Of a stretch of 64,000 nucleotides of DNA, positions 35,837-45,778 are shown in pieces; the first letter of the stretch is position 1, and each line of letters begins with the position of its first letter. Made by a program: the position numbers and the translations under genes. Where the stretch lies: positions 1,582,501 through 1,646,500 of the forward strand of contig NC_021291.1 of assembly GCF_000319575.2 (NCBI RefSeq), read 5' to 3'. The notes under the pieces are model-generated. The model saw only the letters and a list, made by a program, of their open reading frames with translations, ran no database searches and had not been told where the DNA came from. The stretch is from Spiribacter salinus M19-40. Lineage in GTDB: Bacteria > Pseudomonadota > Gammaproteobacteria > Nitrococcales > Nitrococcaceae.

Positions 35837-37624
35837 ATGAAAGCCGAATCGACCAACCTTGAACTCGGCGTGATTGGTAACTGCCAGATTGCCGGGCTCA
35901 TCAACGCTGAAGGCGCACTGATCTGGGCCTGCCTGCCCCGCTTTGATGCCGAGCCCGCGTTCTCCCGGCTGGTGGACACCGAAGATCACGGCCACTTCAC
36001 CATTGAGCTGAACGACCAGTGCGATGCCACGCAATATTACCGCCGCAACACCGCGGTGCTTTGCACCGAGCTGACGGATCGCAGCGGCGCGGTGCTGCGC
36101 ATCATCGATTTCTGCCCGCGGTTTCGCCAGTACGGGCGCCATTACCGCCCGGTCATGATGATTCGGCGCCTGGAGGTATTGCGCGGTAATCCGGTCATCC
36201 GCACCCGGTTGCGACCGTCGATGGGCTGGGACGGCACCGACCCGGACATCACCCGCGGTAGCAACCATGTCCGCTATTTGCGCAGCCAGCAGGTGCTGCG
36301 GGTCACCACCGACGCGCCATTGACCCATGTCCTCGACGAAACGCCCTTTGTCGTCGACAGCACCATGACCTTCGTGCTCGGCCCGGATGAGAGCGTCAAG
36401 GAGACCGTGGGCAGCATGGGCCGGCGCTTCCTGGAGCTGACCGAGGCCCATTGGCGGGAGTGGGCACGGTCGCTGGCCATACCCTTCGAGTGGCAGCGCG
36501 AGACCATTCGCGCCGCCATCACCCTCAAGCTATCGGCCTACGAAGACACCGGCGCCGTGGTGGCGGCCTTCACCACCTCCATCCCCGAGGCTGCCGACAG
36601 CGGCCGAAACTGGGATTACCGCTACTGCTGGCTGCGGGATGCCTACTTCACCGTGCATGCCCTGAACCGCCTGGGCGCCACGCGCACCATGGAGGGCTTT
36701 TTGCGCTACATCATTAACCTGGTGGCGGGCGCCGAGGACCAGAAGCTCCAGCCGCTCTACGGTATTGGCGGCGAGCGGCGAATCGAAGAGGAAACCGCCG
36801 ACGCCCTCGCCGGCTATCGCGGCATGGGGCCGGTGCGCGTGGGCAATGCTGCCTATCATCAGGACCAGCACGATGTGTATGGCACCGTGGTCCTCGCGGC
36901 GACTCAGGCGTTTTTTGACGAGCGCCTGGAGCGGCCTGGCGACCGCGCCCTGTATCACCGGCTCTGCGCCCTCGGCGAGGAAGCGGCACGCCTTTACGAT
37001 CAGCCCGACGCCGGCATTTGGGAATACCGTGGTCGGGCGCGGGTGCACACCTACTCGGCGATGATGTGCTGGGCGGCCTGCGACCGCCTAGAGCGCATTG
37101 CCCTGCGCCTGGGCCTTGATGCCGATGCCCGGCGCTGGGGCGCGCAGGCCAACACCATGCACGAGAAGATCAGCACCGAGGCATGGAACGACGAACTGGG
37201 CGCCTTCACCGAGACCTTCAACGGCGACACCATGGACGCCAGCCTGTTGCTGATGAACGAGCTCGGCTTTCTGCGGGCCGACGATCCGCGCTTTGTCGGC
37301 ACGGTGAACGCCATCGAACGTGACCTGCGCCGTGGCGATCACCTGTTCCGCTACTCCGCCGAGGATGACTTCGGCCTGCCCGAGAACGCGTTCAACATCT
37401 GCACGTTCTGGTTTATCGACGCCCTGCAGGCCATCGGCCGGGGCGATGAGGCGCGCGCGCTGTTCGAGAACATGCTGAGTCAGCGCACGAAACTTGGCCT
37501 GCTCTCCGAGGATCTCAAACCCGAGGACGGTGAACTCTGGGGCAACTTCCCCCAGACCTACAGCATGGTTGGACTGATTAACGCCGCCATGCACCTCAGC
37601 CGTTCCTGGGAGGAGGCATTGTGA
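35837..37624 (+). CDS. Glycoside hydrolase family 15 protein (glucoamylase/trehalase-like)
   Basis: A 595-residue cytoplasmic enzyme without a signal peptide. The N-terminal beta domain (about 1-215) precedes an (alpha/alpha)6 barrel. Catalytic glutamates of the family are at E396 (GIWEYRGR) and E558 (LLSED), with NWDYRYCWLRDA at 258-269 and GNFPQTYSMVGLINAA at 569-584. Lying between otsB and otsA suggests trehalose or trehalose-6-phosphate handling, but alpha-glucan hydrolysis is possible. Its stop overlaps the otsA GTG start by four bases. Confidence 0.88.
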   Translation: MKAESTNLELGVIGNCQIAGLINAEGALIWACLPRFDAEPAFSRLVDTEDHGHFTIELNDQCDATQYYRRNTAVLCTELTDRSGAVLRIIDFCPRFRQYGRHYRPVMMIRRLEVLRGNPVIRTRLRPSMGWDGTDPDITRGSNHVRYLRSQQVLRVTTDAPLTHVLDETPFVVDSTMTFVLGPDESVKETVGSMGRRFLELTEAHWREWARSLAIPFEWQRETIRAAITLKLSAYEDTGAVVAAFTTSIPEAADSGRNWDYRYCWLRDAYFTVHALNRLGATRTMEGFLRYIINLVAGAEDQKLQPLYGIGGERRIEEETADALAGYRGMGPVRVGNAAYHQDQHDVYGTVVLAATQAFFDERLERPGDRALYHRLCALGEEAARLYDQPDAGIWEYRGRARVHTYSAMMCWAACDRLERIALRLGLDADARRWGAQANTMHEKISTEAWNDELGAFTETFNGDTMDASLLLMNELGFLRADDPRFVGTVNAIERDLRRGDHLFRYSAEDDFGLPENAFNICTFWFIDALQAIGRGDEARALFENMLSQRTKLGLLSEDLKPEDGELWGNFPQTYSMVGLINAAMHLSRSWEEAL

Positions 37625-39006
37625 GTCGACTGGTCGTGGTCTCGAACCGGGTGCCGAACCCGCGGGCCACCCAACCGCAGGCCGGTGGCCTGAGCGTGGC
37701 CCTGTCCGGTGCCCTCAAGCGTCGGGGCGGGATGTGGTTTGGCTGGGATGGCCAGTTGAGCCAGGGGCCGGTCAGCCGTCCCCGCATCGAGCAGGCCGAC
37801 GGCATCGACTACGCCACCCTGCCCCTGTCACGGGCAGATTACGACGATTTCTATCTCGGCTATTCCAACGCGGTCATCTGGCCGGTGTTCCATTTCAACC
37901 TGGGCGCCATGGACTATCAGCGCAGTCACTCCGAGGGCTATGCGCGGGTGAATGCGCTGTTTGCCGATGCCCTGACCCCGCTGCTTGAGCCCGATGACAC
38001 GCTCTGGGTCCATGACTATCACCTCATGCCCCTGGCCCGCGAGTTGCGGGAGCGCGGCGTGCGCCAGCGCATTGGGTTTTTCCTGCATATCCCCTTCCCC
38101 GACTACGATGTACTGCGTGCCATGCCGGGCCATCGTCAGCTTCTGGAAGACTTGTGCCGATTTGATCTGCTGGGCTTTCAGACCGAAAACGACCGCCATG
38201 CCTTTGAAGAATCGGCGAGTCTCGCGGTGGGCGCGTTGGTACACGAGCCCGGCCGACTGCGACACCGCAATCGCGAGCTTCGCACCGGCGTCTACCCGGT
38301 GGGGGTGGATGTTGATGAGCTGGCAGACGTCTCTCAGCGCACCCTGACCGCTCCCCGTGTGCGCCGACTGCTCGATGGCCTGGGTGAGCGTGATCTGATC
38401 ATTGGTGTCGACCGGCTCGACTACTCCAAGGGCCTCGAGCAGCGGTTTCGCGCCTTCGAGACCCTGCTGCAGGACTACGCCCACCGCCGCGGGCACACGG
38501 TGCTCATGCAAATCGCCAGTCCGTCGCGGAGCAGCATCAGCGAGTACGCGGATCTGCGCCAGCGCCTGGAGGGATTAACGGGGCATATCAACGGGACGTA
38601 CGCCGATCTCGACTGGGCACCCATCCATTACCTGAACAAGACCTTCGCCCGGGGCTCGCTCATGGGGCTGTATCGGGCCGCCCGGGTGGGACTGGTCACG
38701 CCGTTGCGCGATGGCATGAACCTGGTAGCCAAGGAATACGTCAGCAGCCAGGACCCCGAGAACCCAGGCGTGCTGGTGCTCTCGGAGCTTGCCGGTGCCG
38801 CCGCAGAGCTGGAGGCCGCCGTGTTGGTCAACCCCTATGACCTCGACTCCATCGCGGCCGGCGTGAACACCGCGCTGGCCATGCCCCTGCCTGAGCGCCG
38901 CCGCCGCCATGCCCAGATGATGGACGTCCTGCGCGCCAATGCCATCGATGTCTGGGAAGCCCGATTCATGGCCGATCTGACAGGTCCGGCCGAATCGGCT
39001 GACTGA
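37621..39006 (+). CDS. otsA: Alpha,alpha-trehalose-phosphate synthase (UDP- or ADP-glucose)
   Basis: First step of trehalose synthesis. The start is GTG 37621, preceded by GGGAGGAGG and overlapping the GH15 stop. The GT20 protein is 461 residues. Motifs include [48 protein letters not shown] and [13 protein letters not shown]. It is co-transcribed with otsB and GH15. Sugar donor choice cannot be read from the sequence. Confidence 0.95.
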   Translation: MSRLVVVSNRVPNPRATQPQAGGLSVALSGALKRRGGMWFGWDGQLSQGPVSRPRIEQADGIDYATLPLSRADYDDFYLGYSNAVIWPVFHFNLGAMDYQRSHSEGYARVNALFADALTPLLEPDDTLWVHDYHLMPLARELRERGVRQRIGFFLHIPFPDYDVLRAMPGHRQLLEDLCRFDLLGFQTENDRHAFEESASLAVGALVHEPGRLRHRNRELRTGVYPVGVDVDELADVSQRTLTAPRVRRLLDGLGERDLIIGVDRLDYSKGLEQRFRAFETLLQDYAHRRGHTVLMQIASPSRSSISEYADLRQRLEGLTGHINGTYADLDWAPIHYLNKTFARGSLMGLYRAARVGLVTPLRDGMNLVAKEYVSSQDPENPGVLVLSELAGAAAELEAAVLVNPYDLDSIAAGVNTALAMPLPERRRRHAQMMDVLRANAIDVWEARFMADLTGPAESAD

Positions 39007-39020
39007 GACCTCCCCCCGCC

Positions 39021-40073
39021 ATGGCCCGGGTGATCATGCACGTGGACATGGATGCGTTCTTCGCATCGGTCGAGCTCCAGCGCCATCCCGAGCTGGTCGG
39101 CCAGCCGTTGGTCGTGGGCGGCAAGGGCGACCCCAGCCAGCGTGGCGTGGTCTCCACCGCGACCTATGAGGCGCGGGTGTTCGGCATCCACTCCGGCATG
39201 CCCCTGCGCACCGCGGTGCGGCTATGTCCGGATGCCGTGTTCCTGCCCGTGGATTTTACGGCCTATCGCGCGGCCTCGGCCCGTGTCTTCGAGCATCTCC
39301 AGCAGGTCAGCGAGGCCTTTCAGCCGGTGGGCCTTGACGAGGCGTACATGGACCTCAGCCACCGCCAGGCGGACGCCGTTGCCCTTGGCGCCCAGCTCAA
39401 GCGCGACATTCACGCCGACACCGGGCTGGTTGCCTCGGTGGGGATCGGGCCCAATCGACTGCTCGCAAAGATTGCCAGTGATCTGGAAAAACCCGACGGG
39501 CTAACGCATCTCACCGCGGATGACGTGCCCGGCCGTGTCTGGCCGCTGCCGGTGCGCACGCTACACGGCGTTGGCCCGCGCACCGCTGAGCGCCTGGCCA
39601 CGCTGGCCATCGAGACCATCGGTGATCTGGCCAACATGCCCCTGGCGCGGCTTCAGGCGGTGTTCAGCGCCCGCCATGCCCACACCCTGCACGCGGCTGC
39701 CCACGGCCTTGACGACCGCCCAGTCCAGACCGAACGGGTGCGCAAGTCCATCGGCCGGGAGCGCACGTTTCAGCAGGACTGCCGAAGCAGCGGGCGACTG
39801 GCCTACGAGGCGCGGGTGATGCTCGACGATGTCCACGGCCGGCTGCAACAACGCGCCCTCGCCGCGCGCACGGTCACGGTCAAGCTGCGCTACCGCGACT
39901 TCACCACCCACACGCGTTCGCGCAGCCTCGGTGCGGCGACTCAGCAGATCGACGCCCTGGCCGAAGCGGTGGAGCAATGCCTGTTTGCCCATCATCTGCA
40001 TCGCGCCGTGCGCTTGCTGGGTGTCCAACTCTCAGGACTTGAGGTCGCCATGCCTGATCGCCAAGGCGGTTAA
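39021..40073 (+). CDS. dinB: DNA polymerase IV (Y family)
   Basis: Translesion polymerase. The 350-residue protein has catalytic D9 (HVDMDAFFAS) and D106-E107 (GLDEAYMDLS), a YEAR palm/fingers segment ATYEARVFGIHSGMP, and the little-finger region GRERTFQQDC. No C-terminal beta-clamp tail is obvious. It lies 14 bp after otsA without a clear Shine-Dalgarno sequence and may be read through from the trehalose genes. No LexA box was recognised upstream. Confidence 0.95.
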   Translation: MARVIMHVDMDAFFASVELQRHPELVGQPLVVGGKGDPSQRGVVSTATYEARVFGIHSGMPLRTAVRLCPDAVFLPVDFTAYRAASARVFEHLQQVSEAFQPVGLDEAYMDLSHRQADAVALGAQLKRDIHADTGLVASVGIGPNRLLAKIASDLEKPDGLTHLTADDVPGRVWPLPVRTLHGVGPRTAERLATLAIETIGDLANMPLARLQAVFSARHAHTLHAAAHGLDDRPVQTERVRKSIGRERTFQQDCRSSGRLAYEARVMLDDVHGRLQQRALAARTVTVKLRYRDFTTHTRSRSLGAATQQIDALAEAVEQCLFAHHLHRAVRLLGVQLSGLEVAMPDRQGG

Positions 40074-40151
40074 TCCGGGGGTTCACAATTCCCCGGCTTG
40101 TATGCGATACCATGTTGCACAGCAACATTTTTCGCTACAGGAGCCGCGCCC

Positions 40152-42869
40152 ATGACCGTCCGCAACCTCGACAGTCTCTTCAAACCGCGCTCCATTGCCC
40201 TGATCGGCGCCAGTCGCCGGGCCAATTCCATTGGGTCCGTGGTCGCGCGCAACCTCTTCAACGCCGGCTTTGATGGCCCGATCATGCCGGTGAACCCCAA
40301 GTACAGCGCCATCGAAGGAGTGCTGTGCTACCCGGATATCAGTGAACTGCCTGTCACGCCGGATCTGGCCATTGTCTGCACCCCACCGCAGACGGTGCCC
40401 GACATCGTTGACGAGCTTGCCCGGCATGGCACGCGCGGCGTGGTGGTGATCACCGCCGGCTTTGGCGAGGGCAATGACGCGGACGGCATGGCCCTGCGCC
40501 AGCGCATGCTGGATGCGGCCCGGCCGCATCTCACCCGCATCATCGGGCCGAACTGCCTTGGCATTCTGGTGCCGGGCATGGGGGTGAACGCCAGTTTCTC
40601 GCACCTTGCCCCGCCCGAGGGCCGGATTGCGTTCGTGACGCAGTCCGGCGCGATTGTCACCTCGGTCCTCGACTGGGCAGAGCGCCGCGGCATCGGGTTC
40701 TCGCACATGATCTCGCTCGGTGACATGGCGGATGTGGACTTTGGCGATACGCTCGACTACCTGGCGAACGATCCGAACACCCGCGCCATCCTGCTCTATG
40801 TCGAGGCGATCACCGATGCCCGCAAGTTCATGTCAGCGGCCCGGGCCGCGGCGCGCATGAAGCCGGTTATCGTGGTCAAGGCCGGTCGCCACGCGGCCAG
40901 CGCCAAGGCCGCTGCCTCCCACACCGGCGCACTCGCCGGCTCGGATGCCGTTTACGACACGGCCTTCCGCCGCGCCGGTATGCTGCGCGTGGACACGCTC
41001 GGTGAGCTGTTCGCCGCCGTGGAAACGCTCGCGACCAGTGAGCCGCCAGCCGGCGATCGCCTGACCATTCTGACCAACGGGGGCGGGATTGGCGTCCTCG
41101 CCACCGACGCGCTCATCGGCCATGGCGGTCAGTTGGCCGAGCTGCCCGAGGAGACCGTCACGGCGCTGAACGAGGTCCTGCCCGCCACCTGGTCGAAGGG
41201 CAATCCGGTGGACATCATCGGCGATGCCCCCGGCAAGCGGTATGCCGATGCGCTCACCACGCTGGCAGACAATCCGGACTCTGACGCCATTCTGGTACTG
41301 AACTGCCCGACCGCGGTCGCCGATAGCATGGACGCCACCGAGGCCGTTATTGCCGAGCAGCAAGGGCGCCATCGCGGCCATGGCCAGCGTCAGACCCTCT
41401 TTACCTGCTGGGTGGGTGAGCATACCGCCCAGCAGTCGCGACGGCGGTTTGCCGAGGCCGGCATACCCAGCTACACCACCCCCGAGGGCGCGGTGCGGGC
41501 GTTCATGCACATGGTCGCCTACCGCAAGAGCCAGGAGCAGCTCCTGGAGACACCCCCGTCGGTGCCCGAACTCTTTACGCCAGACTACGAGACGGCAAGT
41601 CAGTTGGTCGAGACGGCGGCCGCCGAGGGCCGGGAGATCCTGAGCGAACCCGAGGCAAAGCGGCTCCTGGCCGCCTATGGCGTTGAAGTGGTCACGACCG
41701 AGGTCGCCAGCAGTCCGAGCGATGCGGCCGAGGCCGCAGATCGGCTGGGCTATCCGGCGGCCATCAAGATCCTGTCGCCCGACATCACCCATAAAAGCGA
41801 TGTCGGCGGCGTTGCCCTGGATCTGGAGGATGCCGCGGCCGTACAGCATGCGGCTGAGGCCATGGAGCGGCGCGTCGCGGAGACCTACCCCGATGCGACG
41901 CTGAGCGGCTTCAGCGTTCAGCCCATGGTTAAGCGCGCCGGATCTTGGGAGCTGATCGCCGGGTTTACGGAGGACGAGCAGTTCGGCCCGGTCGTGCTCT
42001 TCGGCCAGGGCGGCACCGCGGTGGAGGTCATTCAGGACCAGGCGCTGGGCCTGCCTCCGCTGAATCTGAAGCTGGCCCGGGAGATGGTGACGCGGACCCG
42101 CGTCTATAAGCAGCTCCAGGGTTATCGTGATCGCCAGTCTGCCGATCTGGATGCGATCGACTTAACGCTCACCCGCATCGCCCAGATCGCCGCGGATCTC
42201 TCGCGCGTCAAGGAGCTCGACATCAACCCATTGCTCGCCTCCTCCGAGGGCGTGGTCGCCCTGGATGCCCGCGTGCGCATTGGCGAAAACGGCCAGGGCA
42301 GTCGGCGGTTGGCGATTCGGCCCTATCCCCGCGAGCTCGAGAAAACGGTCACCGCCGATGATGGCAAACACTACCTGCTTCGCCCGATCCTGCCCGAGGA
42401 TGAGCCGGCGCTGCACCGGGCGTTTGCCCACCTCACCCCCGAGCAGATCCGGTTGCGGTTTTTCGCACCGATGAAACAGCTTAGTCACATGGCCGCAGCG
42501 CGCTTTACCCAGATTGACTACAACCGGGAAATGGCGCTGATCATCACCGACCCGAACAAGGTGCCCGGCGAGGCCGAGCTCTACGGTGCGGTGCATATTC
42601 ATGCCGATCCGGATGGCGAAAAGGCCGAGTACTCCATTGTCGTTCGCCACGACCTGACCCGACAGGGCCTGGGGCGGCTGTTAATGGAGCACGTCATTGA
42701 CTACGCCCGGCAGCGCGGTATTGCCGAGATCGACGGCGATGTCCTGCGGGAGAACCAGCCGATGCTCGCGCTGTGCCGGCAGCTCGGTTTCGAGGAGCAT
42801 GTGGATACCGATGAGCGCGACATCATTCGGGTCACGCTAGCACTTGCCACGGATAGCGGCGGGGGCTGA
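40152..42869 (+). CDS. NDP-forming acyl-CoA synthetase fused to GNAT acetyltransferase (Pat/PatZ-like)
   Basis: A 905-residue protein: CoA-binding domain (about 10-130), succinyl-CoA ligase-like domain (to about 450), ATP-grasp domain (about 490-720), and a C-terminal GNAT domain (about 740-895, with VRHDLTRQGLGRLLMEH). ATG 40152 has AGGAG nine bases upstream. The layout is that of protein lysine acetyltransferase Pat. H257 in ASHTGALAG matches the phosphohistidine of active ADP-forming acyl-CoA synthetases; as I recall, E. coli PatZ lacks it. It could thus be an active synthetase, an acetyltransferase, or both. Confidence 0.88.
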   Translation: MTVRNLDSLFKPRSIALIGASRRANSIGSVVARNLFNAGFDGPIMPVNPKYSAIEGVLCYPDISELPVTPDLAIVCTPPQTVPDIVDELARHGTRGVVVITAGFGEGNDADGMALRQRMLDAARPHLTRIIGPNCLGILVPGMGVNASFSHLAPPEGRIAFVTQSGAIVTSVLDWAERRGIGFSHMISLGDMADVDFGDTLDYLANDPNTRAILLYVEAITDARKFMSAARAAARMKPVIVVKAGRHAASAKAAASHTGALAGSDAVYDTAFRRAGMLRVDTLGELFAAVETLATSEPPAGDRLTILTNGGGIGVLATDALIGHGGQLAELPEETVTALNEVLPATWSKGNPVDIIGDAPGKRYADALTTLADNPDSDAILVLNCPTAVADSMDATEAVIAEQQGRHRGHGQRQTLFTCWVGEHTAQQSRRRFAEAGIPSYTTPEGAVRAFMHMVAYRKSQEQLLETPPSVPELFTPDYETASQLVETAAAEGREILSEPEAKRLLAAYGVEVVTTEVASSPSDAAEAADRLGYPAAIKILSPDITHKSDVGGVALDLEDAAAVQHAAEAMERRVAETYPDATLSGFSVQPMVKRAGSWELIAGFTEDEQFGPVVLFGQGGTAVEVIQDQALGLPPLNLKLAREMVTRTRVYKQLQGYRDRQSADLDAIDLTLTRIAQIAADLSRVKELDINPLLASSEGVVALDARVRIGENGQGSRRLAIRPYPRELEKTVTADDGKHYLLRPILPEDEPALHRAFAHLTPEQIRLRFFAPMKQLSHMAAARFTQIDYNREMALIITDPNKVPGEAELYGAVHIHADPDGEKAEYSIVVRHDLTRQGLGRLLMEHVIDYARQRGIAEIDGDVLRENQPMLALCRQLGFEEHVDTDERDIIRVTLALATDSGGG

Positions 42870-42881
42870 CCCCGCCGCGTC

Positions 42882-43175
42882 CTAGCGGTATTTCAGGATC
42901 TCCATGAGTTCGCCGACAATCTCGTCGGCGTCACCGCGTGCCTGGGCGTTGGTCACGTGGTGGTGGAGATGGCTTCGCAGCACGGCATCGCCGACCTTGG
43001 CCAGGGCACCGTCCACGGCCTTTAGTTGGCGCAGAACATCCACGCAGTAGACGTCATCACGCTCGAGCATGCGCACGATGCCCTCGACATGCCCCCGCAC
43101 CGAGGCGAGGCGCTGACGCGCCGAATCCCGAACGGCGGGCTCAAGCGCGAGCTGGCAATGGGTTGGATCGGCCAT
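42882..43175 (-). CDS. CsoR/RcnR-family metal-sensing repressor
   Basis: A 97-residue all-helical repressor (DUF156). The likely metal ligands are C44 ([10 protein letters not shown]), H69 and H73 (SHLHHHV). CsoR-type copper sensors have Cys-His-Cys at this spacing; C-H-H with an N-terminal His (H6) is the RcnR pattern for nickel/cobalt. It has a strong AGGAGG six bases before ATG 43175 and its start overlaps the end of copA by 35 bases, so it is translated from the copA message. It probably acts on the GC-rich operator before copA. Confidence 0.87.
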   Translation of the reverse strand: MADPTHCQLALEPAVRDSARQRLASVRGHVEGIVRMLERDDVYCVDVLRQLKAVDGALAKVGDAVLRSHLHHHVTNAQARGDADEIVGELMEILKYR

Positions 43176-45633
43176 CCGTTACCTCCTGGCGATGGCGGGA
43201 CGGCTGGAAGCGCCGCAGCCGCAGTGAATTGGTCAGCACAAACAGACTCGAAAGGCTCATGGCCGCCGCGGCCGCCATCGGGTTCAACAACCAGCCGGTC
43301 AGCGGGAAAAGCACGCCGGCCGCGACCGGGATCAGCAGGACGTTGTAGCCGTAGGCCCAGACGAAGTTGCCCTGAATGGTGCGATGGGCGCGGCGCGCCA
43401 AAGTCACCGCATCCAGCAGGCCATTGAGGTCGGCACGCATGAGCACGGCATCCCCGGCCTCGATGGCCACATCGGTGCCGGTGCCGATGGCGATGCCCAC
43501 GTCGGCTCGGGCGAGCGCCGGGGCATCATTGATGCCATCGCCCACAAAGGCGACGCGCTGGCCCTCACCCTGCAGGCGCTGAACCTCACGGGCCTTGCCC
43601 TCGGGCAGCACACCGGCCATCACTTCATCAATGCCAAGCCGCCGGGCCAGGGCATCGGCTGTGGCAGCCTGATCCCCGGTGACCAGGGCCACCCGCAGGC
43701 CCATTGCCTTGAGCCCAGCGATCACCGCAGCGCTCTCCTCGCGCGGCGGATCGGCCACTGCCACCACGCCGAGCAACTGGCCATCGACCGCGGCATACAC
43801 CGTGGTCATGGCATCGGCAGCCAGCGCCTCGGCCGTGGCCTGGACCGAGCGGGTATCCACCCCCAGCCATTCCATGTAATGCGCCGCGCCGACGTGGACA
43901 TAACGCCCGTCCACACGGGCCTCAACGCCGTAGCCAGTGACCGAGTCGAAATCCGTCGCCTTGGGGATCGTCAAGCCCCGGGACTGGGCGGCCTCGACGA
44001 TGGCCGTTGCCAGCGGATGCTCGCTATGCGATTCCACGGCGGCAATTAAACCCAGCGCCTCGTCCTCGGCGCCAGTGGCCACTTCCAGATGGGTGAGCTG
44101 GGGGCGGCCGACCGTGAGCGTCCCGGTTTTATCAAGCACCATCGTGTCGGCACGCGCGAGGGCCTCCAGGGCCGCGCCACGACGCAACAGCATGCCGTTC
44201 TCCGCACCCTTGCCGGTGGCGACCATCACCGCCGTGGGCGTTGCCAGCCCCATAGCGCAGGGACAGGCGATGAGCAGCACACTGACGGTGGCGACAAAGG
44301 CGTAGGACAGCACCGGATCCGGGCCGATGGTGAGCCAGATCGCCGCGGTAGCCAGAGCCACCACCAGCACGATGGGCACAAACACCCCGGCGATGCGATC
44401 GGCCATTTGCTGGATGGGTGGCTTTTCGGACTGGGCCCGCTCGACCATGTCGATGATCTGCGCCAGCACGGTCTCACCGCCAACCCGCGTCGCCTCGAAG
44501 GTGAGGGAGCCCTGGCCGTTCACCGTGCCCGCAACGACCTCATGGCCGGCCTGTTTGGCCACGGGCACGGGCTCACCGGAGATCATCGACTCGTCCACCC
44601 GTGACTGACCCTCGAGGATGTTGCCATCCACGGGGATGCGTTCACCCGGGCGCACCAGCACCTGATCGCCGGCGGTCACGGCGTCGATGTTTACTTCAAC
44701 CGCCTCACCCGCGCGCAGCACGCGGGCGGTTCTGGCCTGCAATCGCAGCAATCGGCGAATGGCCTGCGAGGTGCGCCCGCGCGCAATCTGCTCGAGATAT
44801 CGGCCGAGCAGGATCAGCGTGATGATCACGCCCGATGCCTCAAAATAACTGCCCGCCGTCCCGGGCGGGAAAATCCCGGGCACGAACAACACCAGTAGAG
44901 AGTAAAAATACGCCGCCCCGGCACCGATCATCACCAGGCTGCTCATGGCAGGCGCTGCATGACGCATTTCTTTCCAGCCGCGCTGGAAAAACCCGCGCCC
45001 GGCCCAGAACACCACCGGGGTGGCGAGCAGCCACTCAATCGCAATCCACGCGCGCTCGGGTAACCACTGGGTGTAGAGCTCCTGCCCCCCAGGCAGATGG
45101 CGGCCCATGGCCACGATCACCAGGGGCACGGTGAAGGCCGCGGCCAGCATGAGCTGGCGACGCAGTCCGATGCGCTCCTGGTCCTGCGCGCTTGGCCCGG
45201 CCTCGCTCGTTCCAACGCCATAACCCGCGTCTTCCACGGCTGTCACCAGCGCCTGGCGGCTGGTTGCGCCGGTTAAACTGGTGACCCGTGCATTGGAGAG
45301 GCCCAGGTTGACCTGCGCGCTCACCACGCCAGGCACTGCATTCAGGGCCTTCTCGACATGACTCACACAGCCGCCACAGGTCATGCCGGTGACCTCGAGC
45401 GTGATCTCGGTCGTCGCCGCGGGATAGCCCGCCTCCGCCAGGGCCGTGGCAGCCTGACTGGCCACATCACTGGCCTCGGCATCGGCGTTAAGCGTCAACT
45501 CCGCCCGTGCCGTTGCGAGGTTCACCGTGGCGTCGGCGACGCCGGGTAGCGCCTGCAGGACAGTTTCCACGCGCCGCACGCAACTGCCACAGGTCAGGCC
45601 CGTCACTTCCAGGTTGAGGGTTTTCTCCGCCAT
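43141..45633 (-). CDS. copA: P-type copper-exporting ATPase
   Basis: Inner-membrane P1B-type ATPase exporting Cu(I). The 830-residue protein has two N-terminal HMA domains with C15/C18 (GLTCGSC) and C86/C89 (GMTCGGC), eight membrane helices, the CPC motif at 457-459 ([14 protein letters not shown]) and the phosphorylation site D501 (DKTGTLT). Later motifs [20 protein letters not shown] are intact. ATG 45633 follows GAGGTG. The CPC motif and two HMA domains favour copper, although the linked regulator has a C-H-H site. Confidence 0.95.
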   Translation of the reverse strand: MAEKTLNLEVTGLTCGSCVRRVETVLQALPGVADATVNLATARAELTLNADAEASDVASQAATALAEAGYPAATTEITLEVTGMTCGGCVSHVEKALNAVPGVVSAQVNLGLSNARVTSLTGATSRQALVTAVEDAGYGVGTSEAGPSAQDQERIGLRRQLMLAAAFTVPLVIVAMGRHLPGGQELYTQWLPERAWIAIEWLLATPVVFWAGRGFFQRGWKEMRHAAPAMSSLVMIGAGAAYFYSLLVLFVPGIFPPGTAGSYFEASGVIITLILLGRYLEQIARGRTSQAIRRLLRLQARTARVLRAGEAVEVNIDAVTAGDQVLVRPGERIPVDGNILEGQSRVDESMISGEPVPVAKQAGHEVVAGTVNGQGSLTFEATRVGGETVLAQIIDMVERAQSEKPPIQQMADRIAGVFVPIVLVVALATAAIWLTIGPDPVLSYAFVATVSVLLIACPCAMGLATPTAVMVATGKGAENGMLLRRGAALEALARADTMVLDKTGTLTVGRPQLTHLEVATGAEDEALGLIAAVESHSEHPLATAIVEAAQSRGLTIPKATDFDSVTGYGVEARVDGRYVHVGAAHYMEWLGVDTRSVQATAEALAADAMTTVYAAVDGQLLGVVAVADPPREESAAVIAGLKAMGLRVALVTGDQAATADALARRLGIDEVMAGVLPEGKAREVQRLQGEGQRVAFVGDGINDAPALARADVGIAIGTGTDVAIEAGDAVLMRADLNGLLDAVTLARRAHRTIQGNFVWAYGYNVLLIPVAAGVLFPLTGWLLNPMAAAAAMSLSSLFVLTNSLRLRRFQPSRHRQEVTDGRSNPLPARA

Positions 45634-45661
45634 CGCGCACCTCGTTGATTGATTCAAGGTT

Positions 45662-45692
45662 AGGTTACCCCTCCCCCCGGGGGGTCGGTCAA
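45662..45692 (-). promoter_or_regulatory. copA promoter with C6G6 palindromic operator in a 19-bp spacer
   Basis: On the minus strand TTGACC (45687-45692) and TAACCT (45662-45667) are separated by 19 bp (45668-45686). The spacer contains a perfect CCCCCCGGGGGG palindrome at 45673-45684 with partially symmetrical flanks. CsoR/RcnR repressors are known to bind G/C-tract inverted repeats, so this is a likely operator for the linked regulator. A 19-bp spacer is also typical of MerR-type promoters, but no MerR gene lies nearby. Confidence 0.6.
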
Positions 45693-45703
45693 ATCATCTA
45701 GAC

Positions 45704-45728
45704 AAAAAAAGAGGGCCCGAAGGCCCCC
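45704..45728 (-). terminator. Rho-independent terminator of the glp transporter operon
   Basis: Read on the minus strand: stem GGGGGCC / GGCCCTC with loop TTCG, seven pairs including one G-T, then seven T residues. It lies 50 bp after the glpV stop codon and just before the copA promoter, so it insulates copA from the glycerol operon. Confidence 0.85.
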
Positions 45729-45778
45729 TTTGCAGATGCCGGAAATCCCTTTCCGGATGAGGAGAGGTCAGTCCTTGA

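Noticed and set aside
45667-45689. GC palindrome before copA as a terminator
   Set aside because: No T-tract on either side, and it sits between plausible -35 and -10 elements; an operator is more likely.
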